From CAYZGU01 sp964478165 (GTDB lineage: Bacteria; Poribacteria; WGA-4E; JAJDTR01): DNA of 64,000 bases. The notes under the pieces were generated by a model. It made no database searches and was not told where the DNA came from. It saw only the letters and a program-made list of their open reading frames with translations. The stretch lies in the NCBI GenBank assembly GCA_964478165.1, contig CAYZGU010000011.1:62001-126000 (forward strand), in the 5' to 3' direction. Positions 1 through 9,644 of this stretch are shown here, piece by piece (positions within the stretch are counted from its first letter, which is position 1; each line of letters opens with the position of its first letter). Made by a program: the position numbers and the translations under genes.

Positions 1-783
1 GCAGATCAGATTGTCAAAGAGGAACAGCTTAGACAATGGGTGGACCAATTTCACCGCGATGGCTTTCTCTTCCTGCAAGATGTCTTGCCACCAAATTTGT
101 GCGCCCAGCTACGTGAAGACCTGGATTGGGCGCTCAAGGAAAACCCAAACGGTCTCAACAACGTTAATCAACAAATCGCACTAGCACATCGGATGTTTGA
201 AACCAGTGAGACCAATCTCAGACTGTTTGATTTGGAGCCCATTGTCAGCTTCGCGGAAGCCCTCGTTGCTCCGAACTGTCACGTCATCCACAACAACTCC
301 TTCCAAAGCCTGCCCGGCGGCGGTATTACTAGATGGCATCAGGACGACGATCCGCATTTTGAGATGACAGATGGCGAAACACCGCGAAACATTCGCTTAC
401 CCGTTTTGTTCTTCACGGCAAACTACTATCTGACCGATGTCACCGAAATCGAGTGTGGAGGGACAGAAACAATTCCTGGTTCCCATCTGTTTGGAAGCAG
501 GCCACCAGCTAATCTTGAAGGGACGGAGTGGGAAGACAAGATACACTTTAACTTGGGGAAAGCCGGCAGTGTTATCATGTTTAACAATCAAGTGTGGCAT
601 CATGGCGGCCTGAATCAAAGCAACAGAACGCGCTATATTACGCAAATTACGTACGGCCGTCGAATAATCGGACACAAATATTTTCCCTTCATGAGTTACG
701 CCATGCCTGAGCATGTCTACCAGGGCGCCAATCCGAGACTCAGGCGGTTGCTCGGTTTCCTTGAACACGGTGCATATGGATAA
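1..783 (+). CDS. Phytanoyl-CoA dioxygenase (PhyH) family protein, 5' end outside window
   Basis: Fe(II)/2-oxoglutarate-dependent dioxygenase of the PhyH family. The reading frame is open from base 1, and the residues before the first GTG (position 40) read like the usual PhyH N-terminus (a KEEQLRQWVDQFHRDGF pattern), so the true start is probably upstream and the entry is partial. The double-stranded beta-helix ligands are visible: the proximal HxD in WHQDDDPHF, and the distal His in VWHHGGLNQ followed by the 2-oxoglutarate-binding Arg in NRTRYIT. The C-terminus (MPEHVY...LLGFLEHGAYG) is intact. The substrate cannot be told from sequence; PhyH paralogues of this kind are usually cytoplasmic hydroxylases of small molecules. 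One of three intact PhyH genes and one pseudogene in the window. Confidence 0.9.
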   Translation, partial: ADQIVKEEQLRQWVDQFHRDGFLFLQDVLPPNLCAQLREDLDWALKENPNGLNNVNQQIALAHRMFETSETNLRLFDLEPIVSFAEALVAPNCHVIHNNSFQSLPGGGITRWHQDDDPHFEMTDGETPRNIRLPVLFFTANYYLTDVTEIECGGTETIPGSHLFGSRPPANLEGTEWEDKIHFNLGKAGSVIMFNNQVWHHGGLNQSNRTRYITQITYGRRIIGHKYFPFMSYAMPEHVYQGANPRLRRLLGFLEHGAYG

Positions 784-1401
784 TCTACCGTAGGTGTGAA
801 AGGGGAAGCGCAGGCGAGACACATGTGTCAGTAAGATAGCACTAAAGAAGGCAGAAAATTGGACATCATATAAACATAGCGGTCAAGCCGGACCGAAATC
901 GATTTAGAATAATCATTTCGCTAAGCTGAAGAAACCTACAAGGGTCATCTCCTGTCTCGTATAATACCGCGCTTGCCTTCCGCACAGTTAGATCTTTAAT
1001 CGGTGTCTTTGCAAAGAAAAAACAGCATGCGGATTATGGTGGTCAACAATCAAAGAATTTGACCTTAATCGACGCACTGGGATTCCATGGACAAGTCCGC
1101 AAACTGTTCCCTTTGCTTTTTATAAAGAACGCTGCGTCGAACCCATGCGATTCGATCGCGCAAACCAAAGTGAGTTCGTCGCCACGAGAAACAGTTTGCT
1201 GTTTGAAAAGAAGATGTGATGAAAATCGGAGTATTTCGGGTGCGTCTAGCAAAATATCATAGTATGCCCGTATGCCCATTTTTCATCACCATGAACGGAG
1301 CGATTCACGATTGAGTCAGGGGTTCTTGGCTCTTGGGCTTAGATTTATGTAGCACCCGTGTCGGAAAATCCGTATACTTTCAATCATTTAGGGGAATAGA
1401 T
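784..1401. other. Intergenic stretch with a possible decayed coding remnant
   Basis: No intact gene seen. A 12-bp perfect palindrome (GACACATGTGTC, 818-829) lies 35 nt past the upstream stop. On the plus strand one frame is open without a start codon from 992 to 1219 (about 75 codons) and reads protein-like (for example WTSPQTVPFAFYKERC). I do not recognise the family; it may be the tail of a lost gene. Confidence 0.3.
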
Positions 1402-2352
1402 ATGGGAAAAATTCTGGTTACCGGATCCGCAGGACAAATTGGTTCTGAGTTAACGATGGCTCTGAGGGAGCGATACGGAAATGGCAATGTCGTTGCAGGC
1501 ATTTACAAAACACACCAAAGTTCAGAATTGAGAGACTCAGGACCGTTCGAGACTGCAGATTGCACAGACATTGAAGCTCTCAATCATGTTGCCACAAATT
1601 ATCAGATAGATACAATTTACCACCTCGCTGCACTATTATCGGCCGTGGCAGAGGACGATCCTCAATTGGCATGGACGGTTAATATCAATTCTTTAGTGAA
1701 CGTGCTTGAGGTTGCACGGGAACATAATTGTGCTGTTTTCACACCAAGTTCGATTGGTGTCTTTGGACCAACAACACCCGCTAACAAGACACCACAAGAA
1801 ACAATCCAGAGACCCACTAGCATGTACGGTGTTACTAAGGTATCTGGCGAGCTTCTCTGTGACTATTACCATTATAAATTCGGTGTTGATTCACGTGGTC
1901 TCCGCTACCCTGGCATTATCTCGCATGTAACACCCCCAGGCGGTGGTACCACAGACTATGCCGTGGAAATATTCTATGACGCCATAAAACACGGTAGATA
2001 TACGTGCTTTCTAAAACCAGACACTCAACTGCCCATGATGTACATGCCAGATGCCATTAAGGGCGCCATTGCGATAATGAACGCCAATCCGAGCAACTTA
2101 AAACAGCGAAACGCGTTCAACGTATCCGCCATGAGCTTTTCTCCTGAAGATATTGCGGCAGAAATAAAAAAATTTATACCTGAGTTCGTAATGGATTACA
2201 ACATTGATCCATTACGACAGAGCATCGCCGATTCTTGGCCGAACAGCATAGATGACAGCGTGGCAAGGCAAGAATGGGGCTGGGAACCGGAATATGATTT
2301 ACCTAAAATGTGCAGAGATCTGATTCAACAATTAAGGCTAAAGTTAACATGA
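1402..2352 (+). CDS. NAD-dependent L-threonine 3-dehydrogenase (epimerase/SDR type)
   Basis: Predicted to oxidise L-threonine to 2-amino-3-ketobutyrate with NAD+, the first step of threonine breakdown to glycine and acetyl-CoA. It is a 316-residue extended short-chain dehydrogenase: an N-terminal Rossmann motif VTGSAGQIGSE, a catalytic SS...YGVTK arrangement (Tyr in SMYGVTK), and the stretches RYPGIIS, GGGTTDYAVEI and LPMMYMPDA that mark the UDP-galactose-epimerase-like threonine dehydrogenases rather than sugar epimerases. The longer frame opens at 1333, but the ATG at 1402 is preferred: it follows an AGGGGA ribosome-binding site and starts directly before the Rossmann fold. It is not homologous to the zinc-dependent Tdh of E. 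coli. The next gene on the strand is a sugar isomerase 143 nt away. Confidence 0.88.
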   Translation: MGKILVTGSAGQIGSELTMALRERYGNGNVVAGIYKTHQSSELRDSGPFETADCTDIEALNHVATNYQIDTIYHLAALLSAVAEDDPQLAWTVNINSLVNVLEVAREHNCAVFTPSSIGVFGPTTPANKTPQETIQRPTSMYGVTKVSGELLCDYYHYKFGVDSRGLRYPGIISHVTPPGGGTTDYAVEIFYDAIKHGRYTCFLKPDTQLPMMYMPDAIKGAIAIMNANPSNLKQRNAFNVSAMSFSPEDIAAEIKKFIPEFVMDYNIDPLRQSIADSWPNSIDDSVARQEWGWEPEYDLPKMCRDLIQQLRLKLT

Positions 2353-2495
2353 ACATTGGAGTATGTATATAACCCAGTTTAACGGGAGTCAACTCAACAA
2401 CCGGAAAAAGAACATATTGGAATGGACTAGTAGTCAGACCAACGCCACCAGCACTTCGTACTATTCGCAATCCCAACTGGCCAAAGGGAGCATAG

Positions 2496-3347
2496 ATGGA
2501 AATTGGCATCATGAGCCGGACCATTGTCCGGCCAACGCTTGAAGAAGAGCTAGATGAACTTTCAAATCACGGAATTAAGTGCATCCAGTTCGATTTATCC
2601 TCCACTAGTTTTTCTAGCATGCCAGGTAAGATTAACGATTCTCTGTGCAATTTCATTGTCAGACAAATGGACCGTCGCGCAATTAGGATGGCAGCAATCT
2701 CAGGCACCTACAATATGATAGATCCTAATCTGCACCGGCGCGCGGATGGAATGCGCCGTCTTCGGGTACTGGCGGCAGCATGTAATCAGCTCGGAACATC
2801 AGTAATTACGCTATGCACGGGCACGCGATCGCCAGAGAATATGTGGAAACGACATACGGACAATGACACCCCAGAAGCATGGAAGGATATAGTTGCTGCC
2901 ATGCACCAAGCGGTTCAAATTGCCGAGCGACACGAGGTCACACTTGCATTTGAACCTGAAGTTTCTAACGTCATCGATTCGGCGATAAAATCCCGCCGCT
3001 TAATAGACGAGATTGGTTCACCACGGCTGAAGGTTTGCATGGACTGCGCAAACATATTTCACCTCGGAGAACTTCCACGTATGCGTGAAATCATCGACGA
3101 GGCGTTCACGCTGTTGGGCAGCGACATTATCATAGGACACGCAAAAGACTTGAACCGTGATGGCAACGCCGGGCACCTTGCTGCAGGCACAGGCCTACTA
3201 GATTACGATCAATACCTTTCGCTACTTAACAGTCTCAACTTCGATGTCCCATTGATTCTGCATGGGCTCAACGAAACACAAGTAGATGACTGTGTCGCTT
3301 TCCTACGCGGAAAAATGGAAATAATGGGCGGATTGGCAAAACCATGA
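2496..3347 (+). CDS. Sugar phosphate isomerase/epimerase (AP endonuclease 2-like TIM barrel)
   Basis: A 283-residue xylose-isomerase-like TIM barrel. Metal ligands expected for the family are visible in order: Glu in FEPEVSN, Asp in CMDCANIFH, His in IIGHAKD and the C-terminal strand ILHGL. The family isomerises or epimerises sugars and polyols, and inosose dehydratases belong to it too; the exact substrate is not readable. The start ATG follows an AAAGGGAG site. The gene ends in an ATGA overlap with a short downstream frame (3344-3508). Confidence 0.8.
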   Translation: MEIGIMSRTIVRPTLEEELDELSNHGIKCIQFDLSSTSFSSMPGKINDSLCNFIVRQMDRRAIRMAAISGTYNMIDPNLHRRADGMRRLRVLAAACNQLGTSVITLCTGTRSPENMWKRHTDNDTPEAWKDIVAAMHQAVQIAERHEVTLAFEPEVSNVIDSAIKSRRLIDEIGSPRLKVCMDCANIFHLGELPRMREIIDEAFTLLGSDIIIGHAKDLNRDGNAGHLAAGTGLLDYDQYLSLLNSLNFDVPLILHGLNETQVDDCVAFLRGKMEIMGGLAKP

Positions 3348-3895
3348 ATGGCCGCCCGAACCACAATCGATACGAAATCTTATGGACAACTCAGGAATTG
3401 GAAATGTACCAATTTCTCATTGAGTCGCTCCGCAACGGGTGGGAATCCGAAACGAATGTCAAAAAAACCCAGAACTTCCTACCGAATGAAACATTTACCT
3501 CGACTTAATCGTCCGTTCGATCTCATAAGTAACAAATTTGTCAACGCCTCTTATACAGAACACCTAACTGGATCAAGCTCTCGAAAACGACAACCCAAAA
3601 CGCGTGAACGCGCCAGTAGGATTCGTAGAAGACAATACTCCCGATTTCTGTGCTGAACGCATCCTAGAAATAGAGGTCCAAACCATTCACGAAGATGTGA
3701 ACTCTTTCAAAAATCAGCCGGTTTGAGAGCACGCTGTTTCGGGTGTTCTTAATCCCCAAACTTCCTTACTTCCCATCTCGATTGCTTACCACTCAAGTGG
3801 TAGATCCTCGCATTCCGAAATACGTACGCACTCAAGTCCAATTTTCAACCAGATTCCAGGTTATCGTTGCGTACATTACTAAGAAGGAATAAAAA
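3344..3895 (+). pseudogene. Decayed, unidentified gene coupled to the sugar isomerase
   Basis: A frame starting at ATG 3344 overlaps the previous stop by four bases (ATGA), the classical sign of translational coupling, and runs 54 codons to a TAA at 3506 (reading ...EILWTTQELEMYQFL...). Protein-like sequence then continues in other frames: about 3570-3726 (DNPKRVNAPVGFVEDNTPDF...) and 3722-3893 (an STLFRVFLIPKLPYFP-type stretch ending ITKKE). This looks like one former gene broken by several frameshifts. I do not recognise the family. The first 54-codon piece could still be translated as a small protein. Confidence 0.35.
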
Positions 3896-4150
3896 GATTC
3901 GACTCAGCCATCATGGGGGCCGCCAGTTCCTACTAAGCCACCAATCGACCAAAATTGGTTCGCATTTCGAAGCTTTCAAATTGACATAACAACCACCGGA
4001 AGATGAGCTCAGATGGGCAACCACACACGAACCTGGTTAAGCCGCTTGATCTACAAACATATGTGAATCCTGCGTACCTACCTCCATGAAAAAATCAAGC
4101 AGACTCTCTTCTTTATCTATGAACCCGAAAGTGTTTTTTCTGGCACGCTT
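3896..4150. other. Intergenic remnant before thiG 3' end
   Basis: Short protein-like stretches occur on the plus strand (for example PPIDQNWFAFRSFQIDI near 3925-3985) but none is long or intact. This is probably the continuation of the decayed gene upstream. No terminator for thiG is evident. Confidence 0.25.
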
Positions 4151-4921
4151 TCACCGAACCAAGCCTTCCCATGAACTTGACGCGGTGGCGTATAGTTTTT
4201 TGGGAATACGACCAGACAGGAACGCCAGCCGTCCCGCCTCAACCCCTTTTCTCATAGCTTCTGCCATTAAAACTGGTTGACGGGCCTTTGCAACCGCAGT
4301 GTTAAGCAGCACACCATCACAACCAAGCTCCATCGCAATTGCAGCATCAGAAGTCGTTCCCACTCCCGCATCAACAATCAAAGGAACACTAAGCATTTCA
4401 CGGATTATCTGAATATTATAAGGGTTACGAATGCCCATTCCGGATCCAATCGGCGCACCCAGTGGCATGACTGCGACACACCCCAAATCCTCCAGCTTTT
4501 TGCATGTGATTGGATCGTCATTGCAGTAGGCCAATACGGTGAATCCATCTTTAATCAGCGTTGCAGCCGCAGGCAGTAACTGCTCTACATCCGGAAACAG
4601 CGTCTGATCGTCACCAATGACCTCCAATTTAACGAGATTGGTTTCAAGTGCTTCCCGCGCAAGGTGAGCGGTTAAAACAGCGTCTCTGGAAGTATAGCAA
4701 CCCGCGGTATTGGGTAGAATCGTATAATGTTTTTCGCGAAGCAGCTTGAAAAGATTTTCTCCTAAGTCTTTGCCAGGCTTTACACGACGCATCGCCACTG
4801 TAGCGATTTCAGATCCGCTTGCTTCCAGAGCACGGCTCATTACATCGAAATTCGGGTAACCAGCCGTACCTATGAGCAGTCTCGATTGGTATACTGTCTC
4901 ACCAATTCTTAGTCCTTCCAT
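4151..4921 (-). CDS. thiG: Thiazole synthase ThiG
   Basis: Makes the thiazole phosphate moiety of thiamine from 1-deoxy-D-xylulose 5-phosphate, dehydroglycine and the sulfur carried by ThiS thiocarboxylate. At 256 residues it has normal ThiG length. Visible hallmarks are the Schiff-base lysine in NLVKLEVIGD, the PNTAGCYTSRDAV segment, the phosphate-binding PLGAPIGSG and the C-terminal VDAGVGTTSDAAIAMELG. It stands alone, with no thiS, thiF or thiH next to it, and has its own strong promoter (4970-4998). The rhodanese-MoeB/ThiF fusion at 26927-28126 is the only E1-like activator in the window. Confidence 0.95.
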   Translation of the reverse strand: MEGLRIGETVYQSRLLIGTAGYPNFDVMSRALEASGSEIATVAMRRVKPGKDLGENLFKLLREKHYTILPNTAGCYTSRDAVLTAHLAREALETNLVKLEVIGDDQTLFPDVEQLLPAAATLIKDGFTVLAYCNDDPITCKKLEDLGCVAVMPLGAPIGSGMGIRNPYNIQIIREMLSVPLIVDAGVGTTSDAAIAMELGCDGVLLNTAVAKARQPVLMAEAMRKGVEAGRLAFLSGRIPKKLYATASSSWEGLVR

Positions 4922-4969
4922 TTTTCCCTCTATATACTCTACATTGTATCAGGCAGGGTTCACAAAAAA

Positions 4970-4998
4970 ATTATATCAATGACACCCAAAATTGTCAA
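4970..4998 (-). promoter_or_regulatory. Sigma70-type promoter of thiG
   Basis: On the minus strand TTGACA (4993-4998) and TATAAT (4970-4975) are both perfect consensus with a 17-nt spacer, about 50 nt upstream of the thiG ATG. No THI-box (TPP riboswitch) core is recognisable between promoter and start. Confidence 0.75.
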
Positions 4999-5110
4999 TC
5001 GCTTTTTAAGGACTCATCCCTTAGCACTACAAACAGCATCTATCTTCTGTAGTACGACTGTCTTGGCCAAAAACACATGGGTTTTGCTACACTACGGCCC
5101 CCAACTAATC

Positions 5111-5683
5111 TATGTCCTTCCTCGTTCTTCCTCAAGACTCCGACAAAGCGAATGTGGAAGCCGTTTGAGCTGACAAGCGAATTAAGATGGCTAGATTCGG
5201 AATTCATAGCTACTCACGTTGAACCACTAACTGCCTGGATAGGTTCAGAGCTATCTCTTGACAGACTCACTGTTGATGTCTTCGGCACTTGAGAAGATCG
5301 ATTGGACCTCCTTATCCAACTTCTAGCCAAACATTATTGGGGAACGTTCTGAATAGGTCGATGAGTTCAAATGATTCCCGCTAACTTTAAAAACATCAAA
5401 ATTCAGTTGGCCTAGAAACAATTATAGAGTAAGTATCATTCGTATTCGTTCTTTTCCATCCACAGCCAGACACGTCGACACTGAACAATCTGGAAAATAG
5501 ATGGAAAGAATAGTTCATTTTAGACATGGTCAAAACATAGCGAACGAATCATTATTGGGACCCTATGTTACGGGACATTTACGGCGTTAGATGGATTGTC
5601 AAATCTCTGAGCAAACAGGAAGTCAATCAACTGATGAAAATAACCGCCATTTCGTTTGACGGCATTCGGAGAATCGCGTTGTG
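5111..5683 (+). pseudogene. Decayed unidentified gene (plus strand)
   Basis: An ATG at 5111 begins MSFLVLPQDSDKANVEAV. The frame then shifts to a protein-like run (WKPFELTSELRWLDSEF... to VDVFGT near 5291), hits a TGA, and continues as EDRLDLLIQLLAKHYWGTF to about 5350. A further protein-like run, RDIYGVRWIVKSLSKQ, lies at about 5570-5683. The pattern fits a gene broken by stops and frameshifts. The family is not recognised. Confidence 0.3.
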
Positions 5684-5693
5684 AATCAACAAC

Positions 5694-5717
5694 CACTCGA
5701 CACTGTGGTGTCGAGTG
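5694..5717. repeat. Perfect inverted repeat (10-bp stem, TGTG loop)
   Basis: CACTCGACAC and GTGTCGAGTG flank a TGTG loop. It lies 58 nt beyond the stop of the minus-strand frame ending at 5776 and just past the decayed plus-strand gene, so it may be a terminator for either side. There is no clear U-tract. Confidence 0.5.
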
Positions 5718-5775
5718 CAACAAAACAAAGATCAACTCTAGCAACCGCAGACCACGAGATTACTAACAAACAAAA

Positions 5776-6132
5776 TCAAGTTGCACGGTCACGATTATGA
5801 CTCTCCGTTTTGACATCCACTGACAATCCAGCAAGACTCTGTTTCACTTGGAAAGCAGATGGATTTGAGATTATCACACGCTCTTTTTCCTTAGCAACAT
5901 GATTAGCGATTTTTCCATCAGCTGAGATGGGATGTCGATGAATCAATGTTTCACCTCCATACCTCCAAGCAGGAACGTGATTGTTATTGGCTGAATGAGT
6001 TTGTTCTACGTAAAGCTCAGAGGAAACTTCCACCACACTCCTCATAATGAATCGACACATGGGCCCAAAAGAATACAGGTCTAGAATTGACCCACGCCGG
6101 CATATACCACAAGACCCGCGATTACCCAACAA
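5776..6132 (-). pseudogene. Minus-strand coding remnant, family unknown
   Basis: The C-terminal 80 codons of this minus-strand frame read like a real protein (YVEQTHSANNNHVPAW, RHPISADGKIANHVAKEKER, NPSAFQVKQSLAGLSVDVK), but the N-terminal part is poor and no ribosome-binding site precedes a start. It is probably the 3' end of a gene whose 5' part was lost. A hairpin lies 58 nt downstream of its stop. I do not recognise the family. Confidence 0.3.
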
Positions 6133-6700
6133 ACCTCTGTGTACTTTAACGGATAGTTACTGAATTCCAAAACACATTACTAAGCATTTGCCTAATAGGT
6201 AGGATGTATAAATCCGAGAAGAATCCAATCGATTGGTTAAGTACACTGGGACAATCATTTGTCAGACCTAAAAACTATTGAAAAAGAGGACTACCTATGT
6301 TACTATTTTCCGCAGGGTTGGTCGCAACCATTGACTAGATTTCGGTCCACCTGGTGTCGCATAATTACGGACAGCAGCCCACAAGCCTCTGATTTGCGAA
6401 CCCGCCGAATTTGTTGACACAAAGGAAACAGGTCATAGTGAACCGGGCCCTTCACCCTCAGACTGCTACTGAAGGATTCTATATCTCGGAAAGAACACAC
6501 TCCAATCGCTTTGAAGACGGGGCCACGAGCGTGTTAGTTTAAGTGTGTCCTCGTCAGAAGCTGTGAACGGTTTTAACTATTGCGAGAATCGAAGAGATTT
6601 CAGTACCTGATCCCTTGATCAGGGGTCACACCAAAGCCAGAACGAACCATGGCTCCAAAGTGCTCAGAGCACACGCCCCTTTTTGAGAATCCGATCTCAA
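6133..6700. other. Decayed non-coding stretch
   Basis: No intact gene. A plus-strand ATG at 6298 follows an AAAGAGGA site but meets a TAG after 13 codons; a protein-like fragment (EPAEFVDTKETGHSEPG) follows near 6400-6450 in another frame. A short inverted repeat CCTGATC/GATCAGG lies at 6606-6622. Origin unknown. Confidence 0.3.
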
Positions 6701-6935
6701 TCACAATTGTACTAGCACTTGCCGGTCATAGATTGAACCAATATATATCGCACCATCTACAACGGCACAGCACCCGAATTGTCCGTTGTCGAACACCCAG
6801 ATGTGACCAGAATCAACCGGTTCCGTTTCAAAGGCAACAGCAAGTCCCATGTGCTTGAGTAGAACAGAGGTTAAAACAGCATTCGAGAGGAAACCAGGAC
6901 GCCTAGAGTCACTTGTCGTTAATTCTTAAAGCTTA
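6701..6935 (-). pseudogene. Fragment resembling a PQQ-type beta-propeller repeat
   Basis: On the minus strand an uninterrupted frame of about 78 codons ends at a TGA (6701-6703). It contains SGHIWVFDNGQFGCCAVVDG followed by AIYIGSIYDRQVLVQL, which matches the repeating IYVFD...AVVDGxxYIGSxDxxLYAL pattern of PQQ/WD-like propellers. There is no start codon context and nothing matching upstream, so this is a detached remnant, not a gene. Family assignment is tentative. Confidence 0.35.
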
Positions 6936-7019
6936 CACATTGGGCACTGTACTAACTCAGGCTATTAAACATTGCGTAAAGTCTGTTCCCCCTAAACGTC
7001 TATACCAGGAGCAATAGAA

Positions 7020-8051
7020 ATGCGACCCTTTGTCGATTCGAGAGATAGTGTTGATGACGGCCCCGCACTACAAGCACGCATGGAACAGGACGGTTACCTG
7101 TTTATTAGCGGTTTGTTGCCTGCTGAAGAAATAGAGACTCTCAGGCTCAAACAGCTTCGGATTGGACTTGAAGAGGGATGGATTAGAACGGATACACCCT
7201 TGACAGATGGCATCGCGAATCTCAGTGGATTTGCTGTCGAGCCGGAACCGGAGTATATGCGAATCATGGGGCGTATGACCAAGATTCAGGAGTTTTACGC
7301 TCTACCCCAACACCCGAACATCATCGGCATGTTTGAACGCATGTTCGGCGAAGCTGTGCTACCGCACGCTAAGGTTATTGGACGATACCTTTTCCCACAA
7401 CGGGAAGCATTCACGACGCCACCACATCAAGATTTTGTCTTTATTCGAGGAACTCCCGAGACATACACAGCATGGATTCCATTTCACGATCTTCCACCTA
7501 ACATGGGCGGACTCCAGATTGCTGCTGGTTCACACAAGGCTGGAGTTTATGATTATGCCCCGGCTTTGGGTGTAGGCGGGATGGGAATTATTGATTCGCT
7601 AGAAGATACTTGGGTGAACAATCCATTCAAACAAGGCGATGTCCTTATTTTTCACAGCATGGTGGTACATAAGGGGATTCCTTGTACAGGTAACCGTTTA
7701 CGCCTGTCCATGGATACTCGGTACCAACGATTAAGTGAACCGGTTGGTGCTGCAAATCTGTTGCCGCATACCGGCGAATCATGGGAAGAAATATACGCAG
7801 ATTGGCCATCAGACGATCTGAAGTACTATTGGAAAAGATGGAATTTAAAGGACGCCGATTATGCGAACCATTTTTCCGACAGCGACGCAGAATCAGCACA
7901 GGTTATCGAGAAACGCGATGAACTAGCATTTGAAATGGGCGAACGTGGTGACGCGCAAGCAATTTCAGCACTTCAACGCATCATGGTACGTGACAGCAAT
8001 CCAGAAAAACGTCAAAAGGCGGCGGACCTACTTACAACATTAGAATCATAA
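7020..8051 (+). CDS. Phytanoyl-CoA dioxygenase (PhyH) family protein
   Basis: A 343-residue Fe(II)/2-oxoglutarate dioxygenase homologue. The N-terminal EQDGYLFISGLLPAEEI is the usual PhyH entry helix; HQDFVFIRG supplies the HxD pair; HSMVVHKGIPCTGNRLRLSMD supplies the distal His and the 2-oxoglutarate-binding Arg. The last ~35 residues (QAISALQRIMVRDSNPEKRQ) look like one HEAT-type helical repeat, an extension beyond the core fold. The start ATG is supported by AGGAG eight bases upstream. It stands alone between two decayed regions. The substrate is unknown. Confidence 0.88.
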   Translation: MRPFVDSRDSVDDGPALQARMEQDGYLFISGLLPAEEIETLRLKQLRIGLEEGWIRTDTPLTDGIANLSGFAVEPEPEYMRIMGRMTKIQEFYALPQHPNIIGMFERMFGEAVLPHAKVIGRYLFPQREAFTTPPHQDFVFIRGTPETYTAWIPFHDLPPNMGGLQIAAGSHKAGVYDYAPALGVGGMGIIDSLEDTWVNNPFKQGDVLIFHSMVVHKGIPCTGNRLRLSMDTRYQRLSEPVGAANLLPHTGESWEEIYADWPSDDLKYYWKRWNLKDADYANHFSDSDAESAQVIEKRDELAFEMGERGDAQAISALQRIMVRDSNPEKRQKAADLLTTLES

Positions 8052-8570
8052 ATTCGGTGTTAAATCACTAAGTGTCAGTTTATGAGCAGCTATGAACTAG
8101 AGAGATTTTGCAGCCATAGACTGAAAAAGTTCCTTTTCAGAAGAATATTCCCAGCAAAATATTCACTCTGACTGGTATGGAACACGTACTCACGGATATG
8201 GCGTGTGTGAATGAACCCATTGATACAGTACGATTTGTCGTGATTACACGTATCGTTGATGAGGATCTCAATGCGGCTACACCCGAGTTATACAATCGGC
8301 TGAGACTGCGGTCTTAAATGAGAACGCACTTCGCGTCAGCGACTATATGTCAAGCACCCTTGGATTCTGTAACTAAGCAGCTAATTGACCAGCCTGTCAG
8401 CGGTCACATCCATCTTGCACCAATTCAAGCTTCTTAAAAACGACGGCCAGAAAACAGTTTTCATCTCAGAAGGAGAGAGGAACAAAATTTTCACACGTTA
8501 TTCAGATAGCTAAAATAAGGGGTATGCCATGTTTTGGAAGCTCTAGCTCAGACAAAAAGGATTATGATTT
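8052..8570. other. Intergenic stretch with coding remnants
   Basis: No intact gene. A plus-strand protein-like run (EPIDTVRFVVITRIVDEDLN..., about 8212-8316) ends in TAA, followed in another frame by NENALRVSDYMSSTLGFCN. It is a probable small pseudogene of unknown family. Confidence 0.25.
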
Positions 8571-9521
8571 ATGGATAGCATGATTATTCAACTTGGTTTG
8601 TTTGCACTCGGTTTTCTGTTTTTGTCCTTCGGCGCAGACTGGATGGTTAGCGGTTCATCGCGATTAGCATCGGCTTTGGGCATCAAAAGAATTGTGATTG
8701 GCCTAACAATCGTTGCCTTCGGAACATCAAGCCCTGAGTTAGTGGTAAGCTTATCCGCAACTGTCGGAAAAAATGAGGGTATTGCAATCGGTAACATCAT
8801 CGGAAGCAACATCGCAAATATCGGCTTAATCCTGGGCACCACGGCACTGATTTCACCAGTCAAAGTAGGCGCGGAGGTCTTACGGCGTGAATTGCCCGTG
8901 ATGATTGCCGCGTCACTGCTCTTCGTAGTACTATTACTAGACCAGAATATCGGTTTCTTTGACGGTCTTCTTCTGTTCTCGGGACTACTCGCATATCTCG
9001 GATATCACCTGTACAAAACCCTACGCACGTCGAGGACAGATAAAGAAATAAGCGACGACACAGCTGATGATGTAAGCCATAGTGGACGGCGCAATGTACT
9101 TCTGATAATCGTGGGATTGTTGCTGCTCATCGCTGGCGGACAACTAATTGTTACTTCGGGCGTTTTTATCGCCAGAAAACTGGGCATTAGCGAACTCATC
9201 ATTGGCCTAACACTCGTTTCCATCGGTACTTCGCTGCCCGAACTTGCCACTTCCATAGCCAGTGCTAGGCGCAAGGAAAGCGAGATCTGTTTAGGTAACA
9301 TCATTGGTAGCAATATTTTCAACCTGATGTGTGTTATCGGAATTGTTGCGATGGTGACTCCCCTAGAGGTACCTAAAGGGTTGCTTACATCTGAACTGCC
9401 TGTCATGTTGTTGTTCACCCTTGTGTTGATTCCAATAATGCGAACGGGCTTTGTGGTGAATCGCATTGAAGGTGCGATATTGCTGTTTGGATATGGCATC
9501 TTTATCAAATATTTGTTTTGA
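8571..9521 (+). CDS. CaCA-family calcium/sodium antiporter (YrbG type)
   Basis: A 316-residue integral membrane cation/Ca2+ exchanger with about ten hydrophobic segments and the two alpha-repeats expected of the family: FGTSSPELVVS with GNIIGSNIANIG in the first half, and IGTSLPELATS with GNIIGSNIFNLM in the second. The acidic Glu of each GTSxPE motif, needed for ion binding, is present. A hydrophilic cytoplasmic loop (about residues 150-170, SRTDKEISDDTADD) separates the halves. It should exchange Ca2+ for Na+ or H+ across the inner membrane. A GCGCT/AGCGC hairpin with a T5 run follows the stop. Confidence 0.92.
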   Translation: MDSMIIQLGLFALGFLFLSFGADWMVSGSSRLASALGIKRIVIGLTIVAFGTSSPELVVSLSATVGKNEGIAIGNIIGSNIANIGLILGTTALISPVKVGAEVLRRELPVMIAASLLFVVLLLDQNIGFFDGLLLFSGLLAYLGYHLYKTLRTSRTDKEISDDTADDVSHSGRRNVLLIIVGLLLLIAGGQLIVTSGVFIARKLGISELIIGLTLVSIGTSLPELATSIASARRKESEICLGNIIGSNIFNLMCVIGIVAMVTPLEVPKGLLTSELPVMLLFTLVLIPIMRTGFVVNRIEGAILLFGYGIFIKYLF

Positions 9522-9534
9522 GACTCGGGATATT

Positions 9535-9559
9535 GCGCTTATCTAGCGCCCATCTTTTT
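9535..9559 (+). terminator. Weak rho-independent terminator after the antiporter
   Basis: A 5-bp GC-rich stem (GCGCT/AGCGC, loop TATCT) is followed by CCATCTTTTTC. It lies 14 nt past the antiporter stop. Confidence 0.45.
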
Positions 9560-9644
9560 CTCCGTGAAGAACACAATAAACCGAACTCGGGGAAAAACCT
9601 TAGTACTAGGCTTGTTGCAAACGATTTGAGAAAGGAGATTAACC

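Noticed and set aside
397..822. 141-codon minus-strand frame opposite the first PhyH
   Set aside because: It is a shadow of a well-supported gene; it lacks a ribosome-binding site and any recognisable domain.
4922..4969. TPP riboswitch before thiG
   Set aside because: The leader between promoter and ATG is under 50 nt, and no THI-box sequence is present.
9005..9508. 167-codon minus-strand frame opposite the antiporter
   Set aside because: Antisense shadow of a membrane-protein gene with a clear family match on the other strand.
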